NCBI GenBank assembly: GCA_002405525.1
Contig: DHLY01000176.1
Span: 1,116 to 10,327 of the forward strand
Direction: 5' to 3'
DNA length: 9,212 nt
From: Proteobacteria bacterium UBA4656
Lineage (GTDB): Bacteria > Pseudomonadota > Gammaproteobacteria > Xanthomonadales > Ahniellaceae
A program made the translations under genes and the position numbers. Under the pieces are notes generated by a model. It worked only from the letters and a program-made list of their open reading frames with translations, did not search any database and was not told the origin of the DNA. Of the stretch, positions 1 through 6,636 are shown one piece after another. The stretch's first letter is position 1, and each line of letters begins with the position of its first letter.

Positions 1-143
1 GACCCCGTTGCCGCTGACCCCGTTGCCGCTCTCGCGCGTGAGGTTCCTCCGGCGTGGATGGCATATCCCTCGATGACGGGGTCAGCCTGGGTGGGTAACG
101 CAGCGGCGACGAGAAGGCCGCCAAGCAGCAGGTCACGGAACAT
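1..143 (-). CDS. Partial CDS, N-terminus of an exported protein of unknown function
   Basis: A minus-strand reading frame starts with ATG at 143-141 and stays open to the window edge (47 full codons), so only the N-terminus is seen. A strong Shine-Dalgarno sequence (GGAGG, 9 nt spacing) precedes it. The first residues, MFRDLLLGGLLVAAALPTQA, have a basic residue, a hydrophobic core and an A-rich end, which is a typical Sec signal peptide with likely cleavage after TQA. The mature start reads DPVIEGYAIHAGGTSRAR, followed by a low-complexity AATGS repeat encoded by a 15-bp tandem duplication. I do not recognise the family. It lies downstream of element A, on the same strand as all other genes here. 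The call as a real gene rests on the strong ribosome binding site and the signal peptide. Confidence 0.7.
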   Translation of the reverse strand, partial: MFRDLLLGGLLVAAALPTQADPVIEGYAIHAGGTSRARAATGSAATG

Positions 144-152
144 GATTGATTT

Positions 153-157
153 CCTCC
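153..157 (-). promoter_or_regulatory. Ribosome binding site of the partial exported-protein gene
   Basis: Minus-strand GGAGG lies 9 nt upstream of the ATG at 143. It is the main support for this start. It directly abuts the 3' arm of a 7-bp hairpin (158-184). Confidence 0.75.
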
Positions 158-184
158 GGATGCGTCGTGATGGGTGGCGCATCC
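158..184 (-). promoter_or_regulatory. Hairpin abutting the Shine-Dalgarno sequence
   Basis: A perfect 7-bp inverted repeat (GGATGCG at 158-164, CGCATCC at 178-184) encloses a 13-nt loop. In the minus-strand leader its 3' arm ends exactly where GGAGG begins. It could influence access to the ribosome binding site, or be chance in GC-rich DNA. No attenuator or riboswitch class is recognised. Confidence 0.35.
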
Positions 185-212
185 AGAAACGCGCGGAAAT
201 GTGGTCGAACTC

Positions 213-535
213 TTAAGGAGCCTCTGAACGAGTCCCCGCACCCGCGCCGGAGGTTGCGCGGCTGGCCAGCAAGGCGCGCGTCGCAGGGCATGGTGGTTCC
301 ATGTCCAAGACGCGCAACGCGGCTGGACGGCCGCACCATCTGACCCACAGGGATGTGGGGAATGCAGTGGCCCGCCGGGAGCGGGCCACGCCCGGCCCGA
401 AGGGTTGTTTCTGTGCGCCGCCGCACCAGCGTTGGACGCCTTGGACATGGAACCACCATGCCCTGCGGCGTCCGCCGTGTTGCGACGGCGCACAGAAACA
501 ACGCGGGCGGCGGGACTTGTTCAGAGGCTCCTTAA
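213..535. mobile_element. Element A: 323-bp MITE-like/REP-like non-coding element with terminal inverted repeats
   Basis: Both outer ends read TTAAGGAGCCTCTGAAC inwards. The terminal inverted repeats at 213-236 and 512-535 match at 23 of 24 positions. Inside are two hairpin modules in opposite orientation. Module 1 has a stem at 276-282/309-315 and a small hairpin at 289-303. Module 2 has a perfect 17-bp stem at 404-420/486-502, an inner stem at 434-440/467-473 and a small hairpin at 446-460. A 27-bp core (GCAGGGCATGGTGGTTCC and on) sits at 283-309 and, inverted, at 440-466. Element A aligns without gaps to the reverse complement of element B (3610-3881), except for the 51-bp segment at about 341-391. 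It contains no credible gene; short open frames across it reflect the lack of stop codons in GC-rich palindromes. The TTAA at each outer end may be a target duplication or part of the repeat. Confidence 0.85.
344..389 (+). other. Two GGA-loop hairpins unique to element A, possible CsrA/RsmA binding sites
   Basis: Two perfect hairpins sit side by side within the 51-bp segment missing from element B. The first (344-359) is stem CCCACA, loop GGGA, stem TGTGGG. The second (367-389) is a 9-bp stem GTGGCCCGC with loop CGGGA. Read as plus-strand RNA, both put GGA in the loop. The first contains ACAGGGATGT, matching ten positions of the published in-vitro-selected CsrA consensus RUACARGGAUGU. CsrA/RsmA sponge RNAs carry several such hairpins. 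No promoter is evident, so function is speculative. Confidence 0.3.
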
Positions 536-549
536 CCCGAACGTCTCAT

Positions 550-648
550 GAGGTCGCGAGGAATCGGCCGCGGGGTCAACCGTCGATTCCGACCACCGCG
601 ACGAAACCGCATGGCACCGTCCTGTGCGGGCCGATTTCCCGCGACCTC
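550..648. repeat. Imperfect 20-bp inverted repeat downstream of the repeat-protein gene
   Basis: GAGGTCGCGAGGAATCGGCC at 550-569 is the inverse of 629-648 at 18 of 20 positions, with 59 bp between the arms. CGATTCCG-like half-palindromes recur around it, for example near 583 and 683. It lies between the stop of the repeat-protein gene (785) and element A. It could fold into a long stem in the 3' untranslated RNA. There is no T-run, so it is not a standard intrinsic terminator. The rest of 536-784 shows no credible gene. Confidence 0.5.
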
Positions 649-784
649 GCGAATGCGCACGAAAACCGCTCCGACACTCGAAACGATTCGGACTGCCCGA
701 TCCCCAGGCCGCGCTTGGAGCTGCCGCGAGGTTTTCGCCTCTCTTCCGCTCGATCGCTGGATTGCCCGGGAAGACTCGGCCCGT

Positions 785-3469
785 TCATGGCGCCTCGAAG
801 CCGTCCGTGAAGAGATTGATTGCCGGTGTAGTGGTGTGGAACTCGGGGCCGGAGCCGCTGTAGGCGTGGATGATGGAACCGATGTATTCGGCGACGACGG
901 TCGATTGGCCCTGCGCGGCGAACGCGAAGGCGCAGGAATACTGCGCTGTGCTGGCGGAGATCGCGGTCGGTGTGGGATCGGTGCACGCCTCGCCGGTGCT
1001 GGCCCGAAACGTGACCAGTCCGTCGCTGGGCGCGGTCGGCGTGGCCGTCAACAAGGCGGTGAAAGTCACCAACTGCCCCACGAACGATGGATCGGGCGTT
1101 TCGCCGACGATGCTGATCGCAGTGGCCAGGCCGGTTCGATGCAGCACGACGCGGCTGCTGTTAGGCTGACCGACGATCAGTTGGTTGCGCAGTGCGTCGT
1201 AGGCGAAGCCCGGTTCGACGAACGTCCGATCTTGACCCAGCACGCTGTGCTCGTCGGTGATCGGGCCGACCACGTTGCCGGCGGCGAGGCCCAGGGTGAC
1301 GGCGCCACCATCGATCACCGCGCCGTTGTCCCACCGGAGGCTCTTCACCACGTAGTTGCCGTTCGCGAGGGCGAAAATCCCATTGCCGCTGACGCGGTCA
1401 TCGGCACGGGTGCCGACCAAGGAGTTGGCCGTCGAAATCACGCCGCTGATGCCGTTGGTGCCCGAGCCGAACGTTGCCGCGCCGACGTTCGCCGTGGCAC
1501 CGTGGTCCCACCCCGGACTGCCCACCACGTAGTTGCCCGTCGTCAGTGCCGCGATGCCGCTGCTGCCGACTCCGTCCTGCGCCGCGCTGCCGACCAGCGA
1601 GTTGGTCTGCGAGACCGGGCCGTTGATGCCGGTGGCTCCCGACGCAAACGTCGCCGCGCCGGCATTGGTCGCCGCGCCGGAGTCCCAGTCAGGGCTGCTG
1701 ACCACGTAGTTGCCGTTGATCAACGGGACGACGCCGCCGGAGCTCACGGCATCGCCCGCGGCACTGCCGACCAGCGAGTTCGCCTGAGACACCAGACCAA
1801 TGACGCCAGCGGTGCCGGAACCGAACGTCGCCGCGCCCACATTGGTCGTCGAGCCGTTGTCCCAGTCGCGACTGAGCACGACGTAGTGGCCGTTGCTCAG
1901 GGCCGTGATGCCGCCAACGCCCACCGCATCACCGGGCGCGTTGCCGACCAGAGAGTTCAGCGGCGAGACCGCGCCACTGATGCCGGTGCTGCCCGAACCG
2001 AAAGTCGCCGCGCCCGCATCGATCGCAGGGCCGGAGTCCCAGGCGGGGCTGCTCACGACGTAGCTGCCGTTCGACAGTGCGAAAACACCGCCGGAGCCGA
2101 CCGCGTCACCCGTCGCGCTGCCGACCAGCGAGTTGGCGGGCGCAACCAGCCCGGTGATGCCGTTGGTGCCCGGGCCGAAGGTCACCGCGCCTACATCGCC
2201 AACCGATCCATTGCGCCAATTGGGGCTGCGCACCACATAGTTCCCGTTGCTCAGTGCCGTGACGCCACCGCCGCTGACGCGATCCTGCGCCGCACTCCCG
2301 ACCAGCGAGTTGACCGGCGAGACCGCGCCACTGATTCCGCCGATGCCCGAGCCGAACGTCGCCGCACCCGCATCGACCGTCGCCCCATTGTTCCAGGCGG
2401 GGCTCACCACCACGTAGTTGCCATTGGTCAAGGCGACGACACCATCGCGTCCGAACGCTTGCAACGAGCCGCCGCCCACGGCATCACCGGCGCTGGTTCC
2501 GACCAGCGAATTGGTGGCCGAAACGGCGCCACGGACTCCCAACGTGCCTGAGCCGAAAGTGACTGCGCCAAGATCGGCCGCAGCGGCGGTCCCCCAATTC
2601 GGGCTGCTGACGACGTAGTTGCCGTTGCTCAAGGCGAAGACGAACCGACCGACCCGGCTGTTCGCCGTCGTGCCGACCAGCGAGTTGGCCGGCGAAATCA
2701 GGCCAACGACCCCGGTGGTTCCTGAGCCGAAGGTCGCCGCGCCCGCATCGGTCGCCGTGCCGTTGTCGCAGCCAAAGCAGGACGCCACATAGTTGCCGTT
2801 GCGCAACGGGACGACATCGAAAAAGTCCGCGCCATTGCTCGACACCAGCGAGTTGGCGGCCGAGCGGACGCCCGTGACGCCCGTCAGCCCGGAGCCGAAA
2901 GTGGCCCCCCCAACCCCTCCCACGACATAGTTTCCGGTGCTCAAGACGCGGACTTCGCGCCCCACCCCGGCGCCTGCGCTGTTGCCAACCAACGAATTGG
3001 CGGGCGACACCACGCCATTGATGCCGGTCGTGCCCGAGACGAAGGTTGCTGCTCCCGCGCTGCGGATGGCGCCATTGTCCCAGACTGGGCTCTTCACCAC
3101 GAAGTTCCCGGAGGGCAACACAACGATGCCCTCTTGACCGACTTGGTCGTTCGTCGAACTGCCTGTCAAGGAGCTGATCAACACGCCGTCCGGCCGGTAC
3201 AGGTAGACCGCACCGACATCGACGATCGGCCCCGGGGCGTCGAACAGGACGTCGATCACCACGAAGTTGCCGTTGGGCAGCGCGATGACTGAATCGTCGG
3301 CGCTGGGCGATCCTCCGAAGCTCTCCGAGCCCTGCGGGCCGTCGACCACGACCTGGGCTGCGCCTGCGATGGCGCCGTACATCAGGGCCACGAGCACGAA
3401 ACCTGCGCGGACCGGATGCATGACGCGCCGATCGTTCGCGAAATGCTCGCCAATCCATTGATGTGTCAT
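785..3469 (-). CDS. Secreted protein of twelve ~59-residue tandem repeats with an Ig-like domain and C-terminal FTDGFEAP tail
   Basis: The protein has 894 residues. I chose ATG 3469 because GAGGAG lies 8 nt upstream; ATG 3421 (residue 17) is in frame but has no Shine-Dalgarno sequence. The frame stays open upstream to 3838, but only through element B. Residues 17-39 (MHPVRAGFVLVALMYGAIAG and on) form a signal peptide with an unusually long N-region if 3469 is used. From about residue 60 to 765 run 12 units of the pattern L-NGNYVV-SP-WDNG---DAGAATFGSGT-GI-G-VS-ANSLVG----D-VG. Their Trp/Asp/Gly spacing suggests a beta-rich, possibly beta-propeller-like, extracellular repeat. Residues about 784-878 resemble a bacterial Ig-like domain (group 3 type), with Cys near 829 and 846. 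The protein ends LFTDGFEAP, a tail I recall on many secreted proteins of this order. It has no catalytic motif and its function is unknown; an adhesive or surface role is a guess. Elements A and B flank the gene. Confidence 0.9.
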   Translation of the reverse strand: MTHQWIGEHFANDRRVMHPVRAGFVLVALMYGAIAGAAQVVVDGPQGSESFGGSPSADDSVIALPNGNFVVIDVLFDAPGPIVDVGAVYLYRPDGVLISSLTGSSTNDQVGQEGIVVLPSGNFVVKSPVWDNGAIRSAGAATFVSGTTGINGVVSPANSLVGNSAGAGVGREVRVLSTGNYVVGGVGGATFGSGLTGVTGVRSAANSLVSSNGADFFDVVPLRNGNYVASCFGCDNGTATDAGAATFGSGTTGVVGLISPANSLVGTTANSRVGRFVFALSNGNYVVSSPNWGTAAAADLGAVTFGSGTLGVRGAVSATNSLVGTSAGDAVGGGSLQAFGRDGVVALTNGNYVVVSPAWNNGATVDAGAATFGSGIGGISGAVSPVNSLVGSAAQDRVSGGGVTALSNGNYVVRSPNWRNGSVGDVGAVTFGPGTNGITGLVAPANSLVGSATGDAVGSGGVFALSNGSYVVSSPAWDSGPAIDAGAATFGSGSTGISGAVSPLNSLVGNAPGDAVGVGGITALSNGHYVVLSRDWDNGSTTNVGAATFGSGTAGVIGLVSQANSLVGSAAGDAVSSGGVVPLINGNYVVSSPDWDSGAATNAGAATFASGATGINGPVSQTNSLVGSAAQDGVGSSGIAALTTGNYVVGSPGWDHGATANVGAATFGSGTNGISGVISTANSLVGTRADDRVSGNGIFALANGNYVVKSLRWDNGAVIDGGAVTLGLAAGNVVGPITDEHSVLGQDRTFVEPGFAYDALRNQLIVGQPNSSRVVLHRTGLATAISIVGETPDPSFVGQLVTFTALLTATPTAPSDGLVTFRASTGEACTDPTPTAISASTAQYSCAFAFAAQGQSTVVAEYIGSIIHAYSGSGPEFHTTTPAINLFTDGFEAP
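1280..3300 (-). repeat. Coding tandem repeat, 177-bp period, 12 units
   Basis: The codons for NYVV (plus strand CGTAGTTG-like) recur at 1351, 1528, 1705, 1882, 2059, 2236, 2413, 2614, 2788, 2926, 3100 and 3262. The first six spacings are exactly 177 bp. The others are 201, 174, 138, 174 and 162 bp, all multiples of 3. The C-terminal units are therefore the most regular and the N-terminal ones the most diverged. A degenerate thirteenth unit may follow toward the C-terminus (ALRNQLIVGQP). Confidence 0.9.
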
Positions 3470-3477
3470 GTGATGTG

Positions 3478-3483
3478 CTCCTC
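3478..3483 (-). promoter_or_regulatory. Ribosome binding site deciding the start of the repeat-protein gene
   Basis: Minus-strand GAGGAG lies 8 nt from the ATG at 3469. The alternative in-frame ATG at 3421 has no comparable sequence. Confidence 0.7.
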
Positions 3484-3546
3484 GGCGCCGGACGGGTGGA
3501 ATGGAGTCGCAAAGCACCCGTGGATGCCGTGCCGACCGCCGTCCCT

Positions 3547-3564
3547 GCGACCTGGAAGGGTCGC
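3547..3564 (-). promoter_or_regulatory. Leader hairpin upstream of the repeat-protein gene
   Basis: A perfect 6-bp inverted repeat, GCGACC/GGTCGC, has a 6-nt loop. It lies in the 140-bp stretch between element B and the start codon. It may be part of a 5' leader structure or an operator. I see no convincing -35/-10 pair in 3470-3609 and no known riboswitch class. Confidence 0.3.
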
Positions 3565-3609
3565 GTAACGGCTTCCGGTCTTGATAGGCGCGGCAAGGCG
3601 GGCAATCCC

Positions 3610-3881
3610 TTAAGGAACCTCTGAACAAGTCCCCACCCCCGCGTTGCTTCCGTGCGCGCTCGCGACAAGGCGGACGCCGCAGGGCGTGGTGGTTCCACGC
3701 GCAAGGCGTCCAACGCGGGCGCGGGCGCGCACGGAAGCAACCCTCCGGGCCGGGATTGTGCGGCCCGCCAGCCGCGTTGCGCGTCTTGGCCGTGGAACCA
3801 CCACGCCCTGCGACGCGCGCCTTGCTGGCGAGCCGCACAACCTCCGGCGCGGGGGTGGAGACTTGTTCAGAGGTTCCTGAA
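3610..3881. mobile_element. Element B: 272-bp inverted, shorter copy of the element A family
   Basis: The terminal inverted repeats at 3610-3643 and 3848-3881 match at 32 of 34 positions and carry AGGAACCTCTGAACAAGTC. Module 2 comes first here, with a perfect 17-bp stem at 3643-3659/3725-3741 and a small hairpin at 3685-3699. A GC-rich hairpin follows at 3746-3752/3761-3767. Module 1 comes last, with a small hairpin at 3791-3805. Cores lie at 3679-3705 and, inverted, 3785-3811. The reverse complement aligns ungapped with element A apart from A's extra 51 bp. By eye, the module 1 half (128 bp) matches at 114 positions. Its right end is 52 bp from the kinase stop, so it would form structure in the operon's 3' RNA and may act in termination or mRNA stability. 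It contains no transposase or other gene. Confidence 0.85.
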
Positions 3882-3933
3882 CGCGGATTGCCGGAACCCC
3901 ATCCCGGCCCTCGACCGGACCGGCGTGCAGCGG

Positions 3934-6636
3934 TCAGCGTGGGCGCAGCCGCGCCGCGAACGCATCCAACTCGTCGCGCATCGGCACACCCGGCGCCCAG
4001 GCTCGGTGCAGCACGGCCTGGGCCTGTGTCACCCGCGCACGCGCGGATGCGGCATCGCCGGCGGCGTCGAAAGCACGCGCGAGCAGGAAGTCGAGCTTCG
4101 CCACGTCGGGATGGGTGTCGCCCAGCTCACCGGCCAGAAAGCGCCTCGCCTCGCCGAAGGTCTGCACGGCCACCTCGGGCCGGCCCTCCGCCAGCGCGAG
4201 CCGCCCCTGCAGGCGCAGCAGCATCATCCGATCGAAACGCTCGGCGACGAAGCCACTGTCGGCGATCGCCTGGAGCTGGGCGTGCGCGCCCGCGAAATCG
4301 CCGCGCGCCAGCGCGTTCGTGCCGAGGAAAACCCGCGAGACCACGGTTTCGAAATGCACGGGGCCGAGCAGCTTCAGGCGTGTCTGCAGGGCCACGTCGA
4401 GCATTGCCAGCGCCTCGTCGAGCGCGCCCAGTCGGGTCAGCAGATCGCCCAGATTGCCCTGCATGCGCGCCACCGGCAGGCTTTCGACGGGTTGCTCGCG
4501 CAGCCGCAGGCGCAAGGATTCGCGCAGCAGCGGAAGGGCCGCGGGCGGATTGCCCCGGTCGACCGCCAGGGTGCCGATGTTGTTGATGGCCATGGCGTAC
4601 TGCGGGCTCTCGCGGCCGTACACGGCCTCGGCCGCGTCACGCTGCGCGGTGTAGGCGGCCAGCGACTCGTCGTAACGACCGAGGTCGTGCAGCGTGGCGC
4701 CGAAGTCGGCCCACAAGGTAACCGCGGCCGCGCTGCGCCGGGCGTCCACCGGCAGACCATCCAGCAGCGTGCGATACGCGTCGACCGCATCATCGGCACG
4801 ACCCTGATCGCGCAGCGCGCGCGCGATGCCGGCATCGATCATGCGCAGTGCCGGCGAGCGTTCGCCCAACTGCGCGATCACGCGCTCGCGTGCCGCGCGG
4901 AAGTCGCGCTCGGACTCTGCGTAGCGGGCCTGCAGCCAACGGATCTCGCCGAGGCGCTGCAGCACGCGCGTCTCCCAGTCCGGGTCCTGTGCAGGCAGCG
5001 AGCGGGCGATGGTGAGTGCTTCCTGCAGGCGCGCTTCGGACTCCGCGCTGCGTCCGGCGGCCTCCAGCGCGGCACCATCGGCCAGCTTGAGTTGCAATGC
5101 CAGCTGAGCCGTGGCGTCGGCCGGTGCGTGCGCCACTGCGCGCTGCACCGCCGCCAGCGCGCGATCCACTTCGCGTGCCTCGGCATGCAGCAGGGCCAGC
5201 TCGACCGCGCTGCTGGCGGCGGCGGCTTGCTCGCCGCTGTCGGCATGCAGCCGCTCCGCCCGGGTCCATGCGTCGACCGCCTGCTGCGGCAGGCCGAGGT
5301 TGCGATAGATCGCCGCCGCCGTGTCGAACAGTCGCGCGGTGATCGCCGGGTCCTGGTGGGGCTGGCTGGCCAGTGATGCGAGGCCGGCGTCCAGCACTTC
5401 GCGCACGGTGACTGCGGCGCGCGGCGGCGCGAATGGGTCGGCGCTGCGGAACAATCCCACCAGCAGGTCGGCGGTGCGCTCCGCCGTACCGGCCTCGCGT
5501 TCAGCGCGCGCTTCGGCGGCCAGCGCGCGATCGCGCTCGCGCATGAGGCCCCAGGTGAACAGACCCAGGGCGACGCACGCCAGCAGGCCGGCGCTCAATG
5601 CCAGCGGGTGTCGGCGGACGAACTTGTTCAGGCGATAGCGGCGCCCGCCCGCGCGGGCCAACACCGGCGCGCCGTCGCGCATGCGCTGCACGTCGGCGGC
5701 GAAGTCGGCCACGCTGAGGTAGCGCATGGCGGGCTCCTCGCGCGTGGCACGCGCGACGATCGCCTGCAGGTCATGGCGCCAGTGCGCCGGTGGAGCGTTC
5801 ACCAGCTCGCCGAGGATCACGCCCAGGCTGTAGACGTCGGTGCTCACGCCGATGGCCTCGCCGCGCAGTTGCTCGGGGCTGGCATAACCGGGCGTGAGGT
5901 AGCGCAGGCCCTGCGTCTGGGCGTCGTCGCCCTCGCCCATCCATGCGGCGATGCCGAAGTCGACCAGACGCGCGTGGCCGTCCTTGTCGACGAGGATGTT
6001 GCCGGGCTTGAGGTCGCGGTGCAGCACCAGTTGGCCGTGCGCATGGGCTACCGCGTCGGCGATCTGCAACCACAGCGCCACGCGCTGCGGCGCGCCGGGC
6101 TGCTTCTGCGCACACCAACGCGTCAGGTCGACGCCGTCGACCAGGGCCATGGCCAGCCACGGCTGGCCTTCGGCAGTGCTTCCACCATCCAGCAGGCGAG
6201 CGATGTGCGGATGCTCCAGACGCGCCAGCAGGCGACGCTCGCGGGCGAAGCGCTGCAGCCGGTCGGGATCGGGAAAGCCGCGCAGCAGTTTAACCGCCAC
6301 GCGTTGTGCGAATGCGCCATCCACGCGATCGGCGACGTACACCACGCCCATGCCCCCGCGGCCGATCTCCTCGCCCAGTTGCCACGGGCCGATCCGGCGG
6401 CCGGTCGGGTCCGCAACCGCATCGACCGGTCGATGATCAAGGTCGCGCGCGACATGCACCGGCGCGTCCAGAGCACGCGAGTCGGCCGCATCGGCTTGCA
6501 GCAGGCTCAGCGCTTCGGCACGCACCTCGGGATCCGCGCAAGCATCCAGCAGGGCCGCCCGCGCAGCAGCGTCTTCGAGCGCGAGTGCGGCATGGAACAA
6601 TGCCTCGACCTGCGCCCAGCGCTCGCTGCTCAGCAT
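3934..6636 (-). CDS. Transmembrane serine/threonine protein kinase with TPR-rich C-terminal region
   Basis: The protein has 900 residues. Residues 1-60 are the helical leader common in this group (SERWAQVEALFHAAL). The kinase domain spans about 82-325. It has a Gly-rich loop IGRGGMGVVY (91-100), VAVK with ATP-anchoring Lys116, probable helix C Glu133, HRDLKPGN with catalytic Asp208 and Asn213, DFG with metal-binding Asp226, and SPE at 253-255. All core residues are present, so it should be active and of the RD type. A single membrane segment lies at about 345-364 (LALSAGLLACVALGLFTWGL), which places the kinase in the cytoplasm and the C-terminus outside. Residues about 385-895 are Ala/Leu-rich helical pairs typical of tetratricopeptide repeats and probably sense or bind a partner. 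The start overlaps the sigma-factor stop within ATGCTGA. This coupling implies that the kinase acts on, or with, that sigma factor. The substrate is inferred, not seen. Confidence 0.95.
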   Translation of the reverse strand: MLSSERWAQVEALFHAALALEDAAARAALLDACADPEVRAEALSLLQADAADSRALDAPVHVARDLDHRPVDAVADPTGRRIGPWQLGEEIGRGGMGVVYVADRVDGAFAQRVAVKLLRGFPDPDRLQRFARERRLLARLEHPHIARLLDGGSTAEGQPWLAMALVDGVDLTRWCAQKQPGAPQRVALWLQIADAVAHAHGQLVLHRDLKPGNILVDKDGHARLVDFGIAAWMGEGDDAQTQGLRYLTPGYASPEQLRGEAIGVSTDVYSLGVILGELVNAPPAHWRHDLQAIVARATREEPAMRYLSVADFAADVQRMRDGAPVLARAGGRRYRLNKFVRRHPLALSAGLLACVALGLFTWGLMRERDRALAAEARAEREAGTAERTADLLVGLFRSADPFAPPRAAVTVREVLDAGLASLASQPHQDPAITARLFDTAAAIYRNLGLPQQAVDAWTRAERLHADSGEQAAAASSAVELALLHAEAREVDRALAAVQRAVAHAPADATAQLALQLKLADGAALEAAGRSAESEARLQEALTIARSLPAQDPDWETRVLQRLGEIRWLQARYAESERDFRAARERVIAQLGERSPALRMIDAGIARALRDQGRADDAVDAYRTLLDGLPVDARRSAAAVTLWADFGATLHDLGRYDESLAAYTAQRDAAEAVYGRESPQYAMAINNIGTLAVDRGNPPAALPLLRESLRLRLREQPVESLPVARMQGNLGDLLTRLGALDEALAMLDVALQTRLKLLGPVHFETVVSRVFLGTNALARGDFAGAHAQLQAIADSGFVAERFDRMMLLRLQGRLALAEGRPEVAVQTFGEARRFLAGELGDTHPDVAKLDFLLARAFDAAGDAASARARVTQAQAVLHRAWAPGVPMRDELDAFAARLRPR

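Noticed and set aside
213..535. Element A as a CRISPR array or tRNA/rRNA-derived repeat
   Set aside because: There are two inverted modules and not regularly spaced direct repeats with spacers, and no cas genes or tRNA features are visible.
548..2551. Long plus-strand open frame antisense to the repeat-protein gene
   Set aside because: It lies opposite a gene with a signal peptide, ribosome binding site and conserved repeats. Its Arg/Ala/Asp-rich product is the antisense image of the 177-bp repeats, and high GC suppresses stop codons.
3470..3609. Riboswitch (for example cyclic-di-GMP type) in the repeat-gene leader
   Set aside because: A short GCAAAG-like string and one hairpin are present, but the conserved core and junctions of a known class are not.
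3470..3838. Upstream extension of the repeat-protein frame to an ATG in element B
   Set aside because: The extra residues come from element B palindromes, would bury the signal peptide, and skip the good ribosome binding site at 3478-3483.
3652..5376. Long plus-strand open frames opposite the kinase gene (also 5608-6771 and 6306-7382)
   Set aside because: They are antisense to a kinase with every catalytic motif intact and show no recognisable domain of their own.
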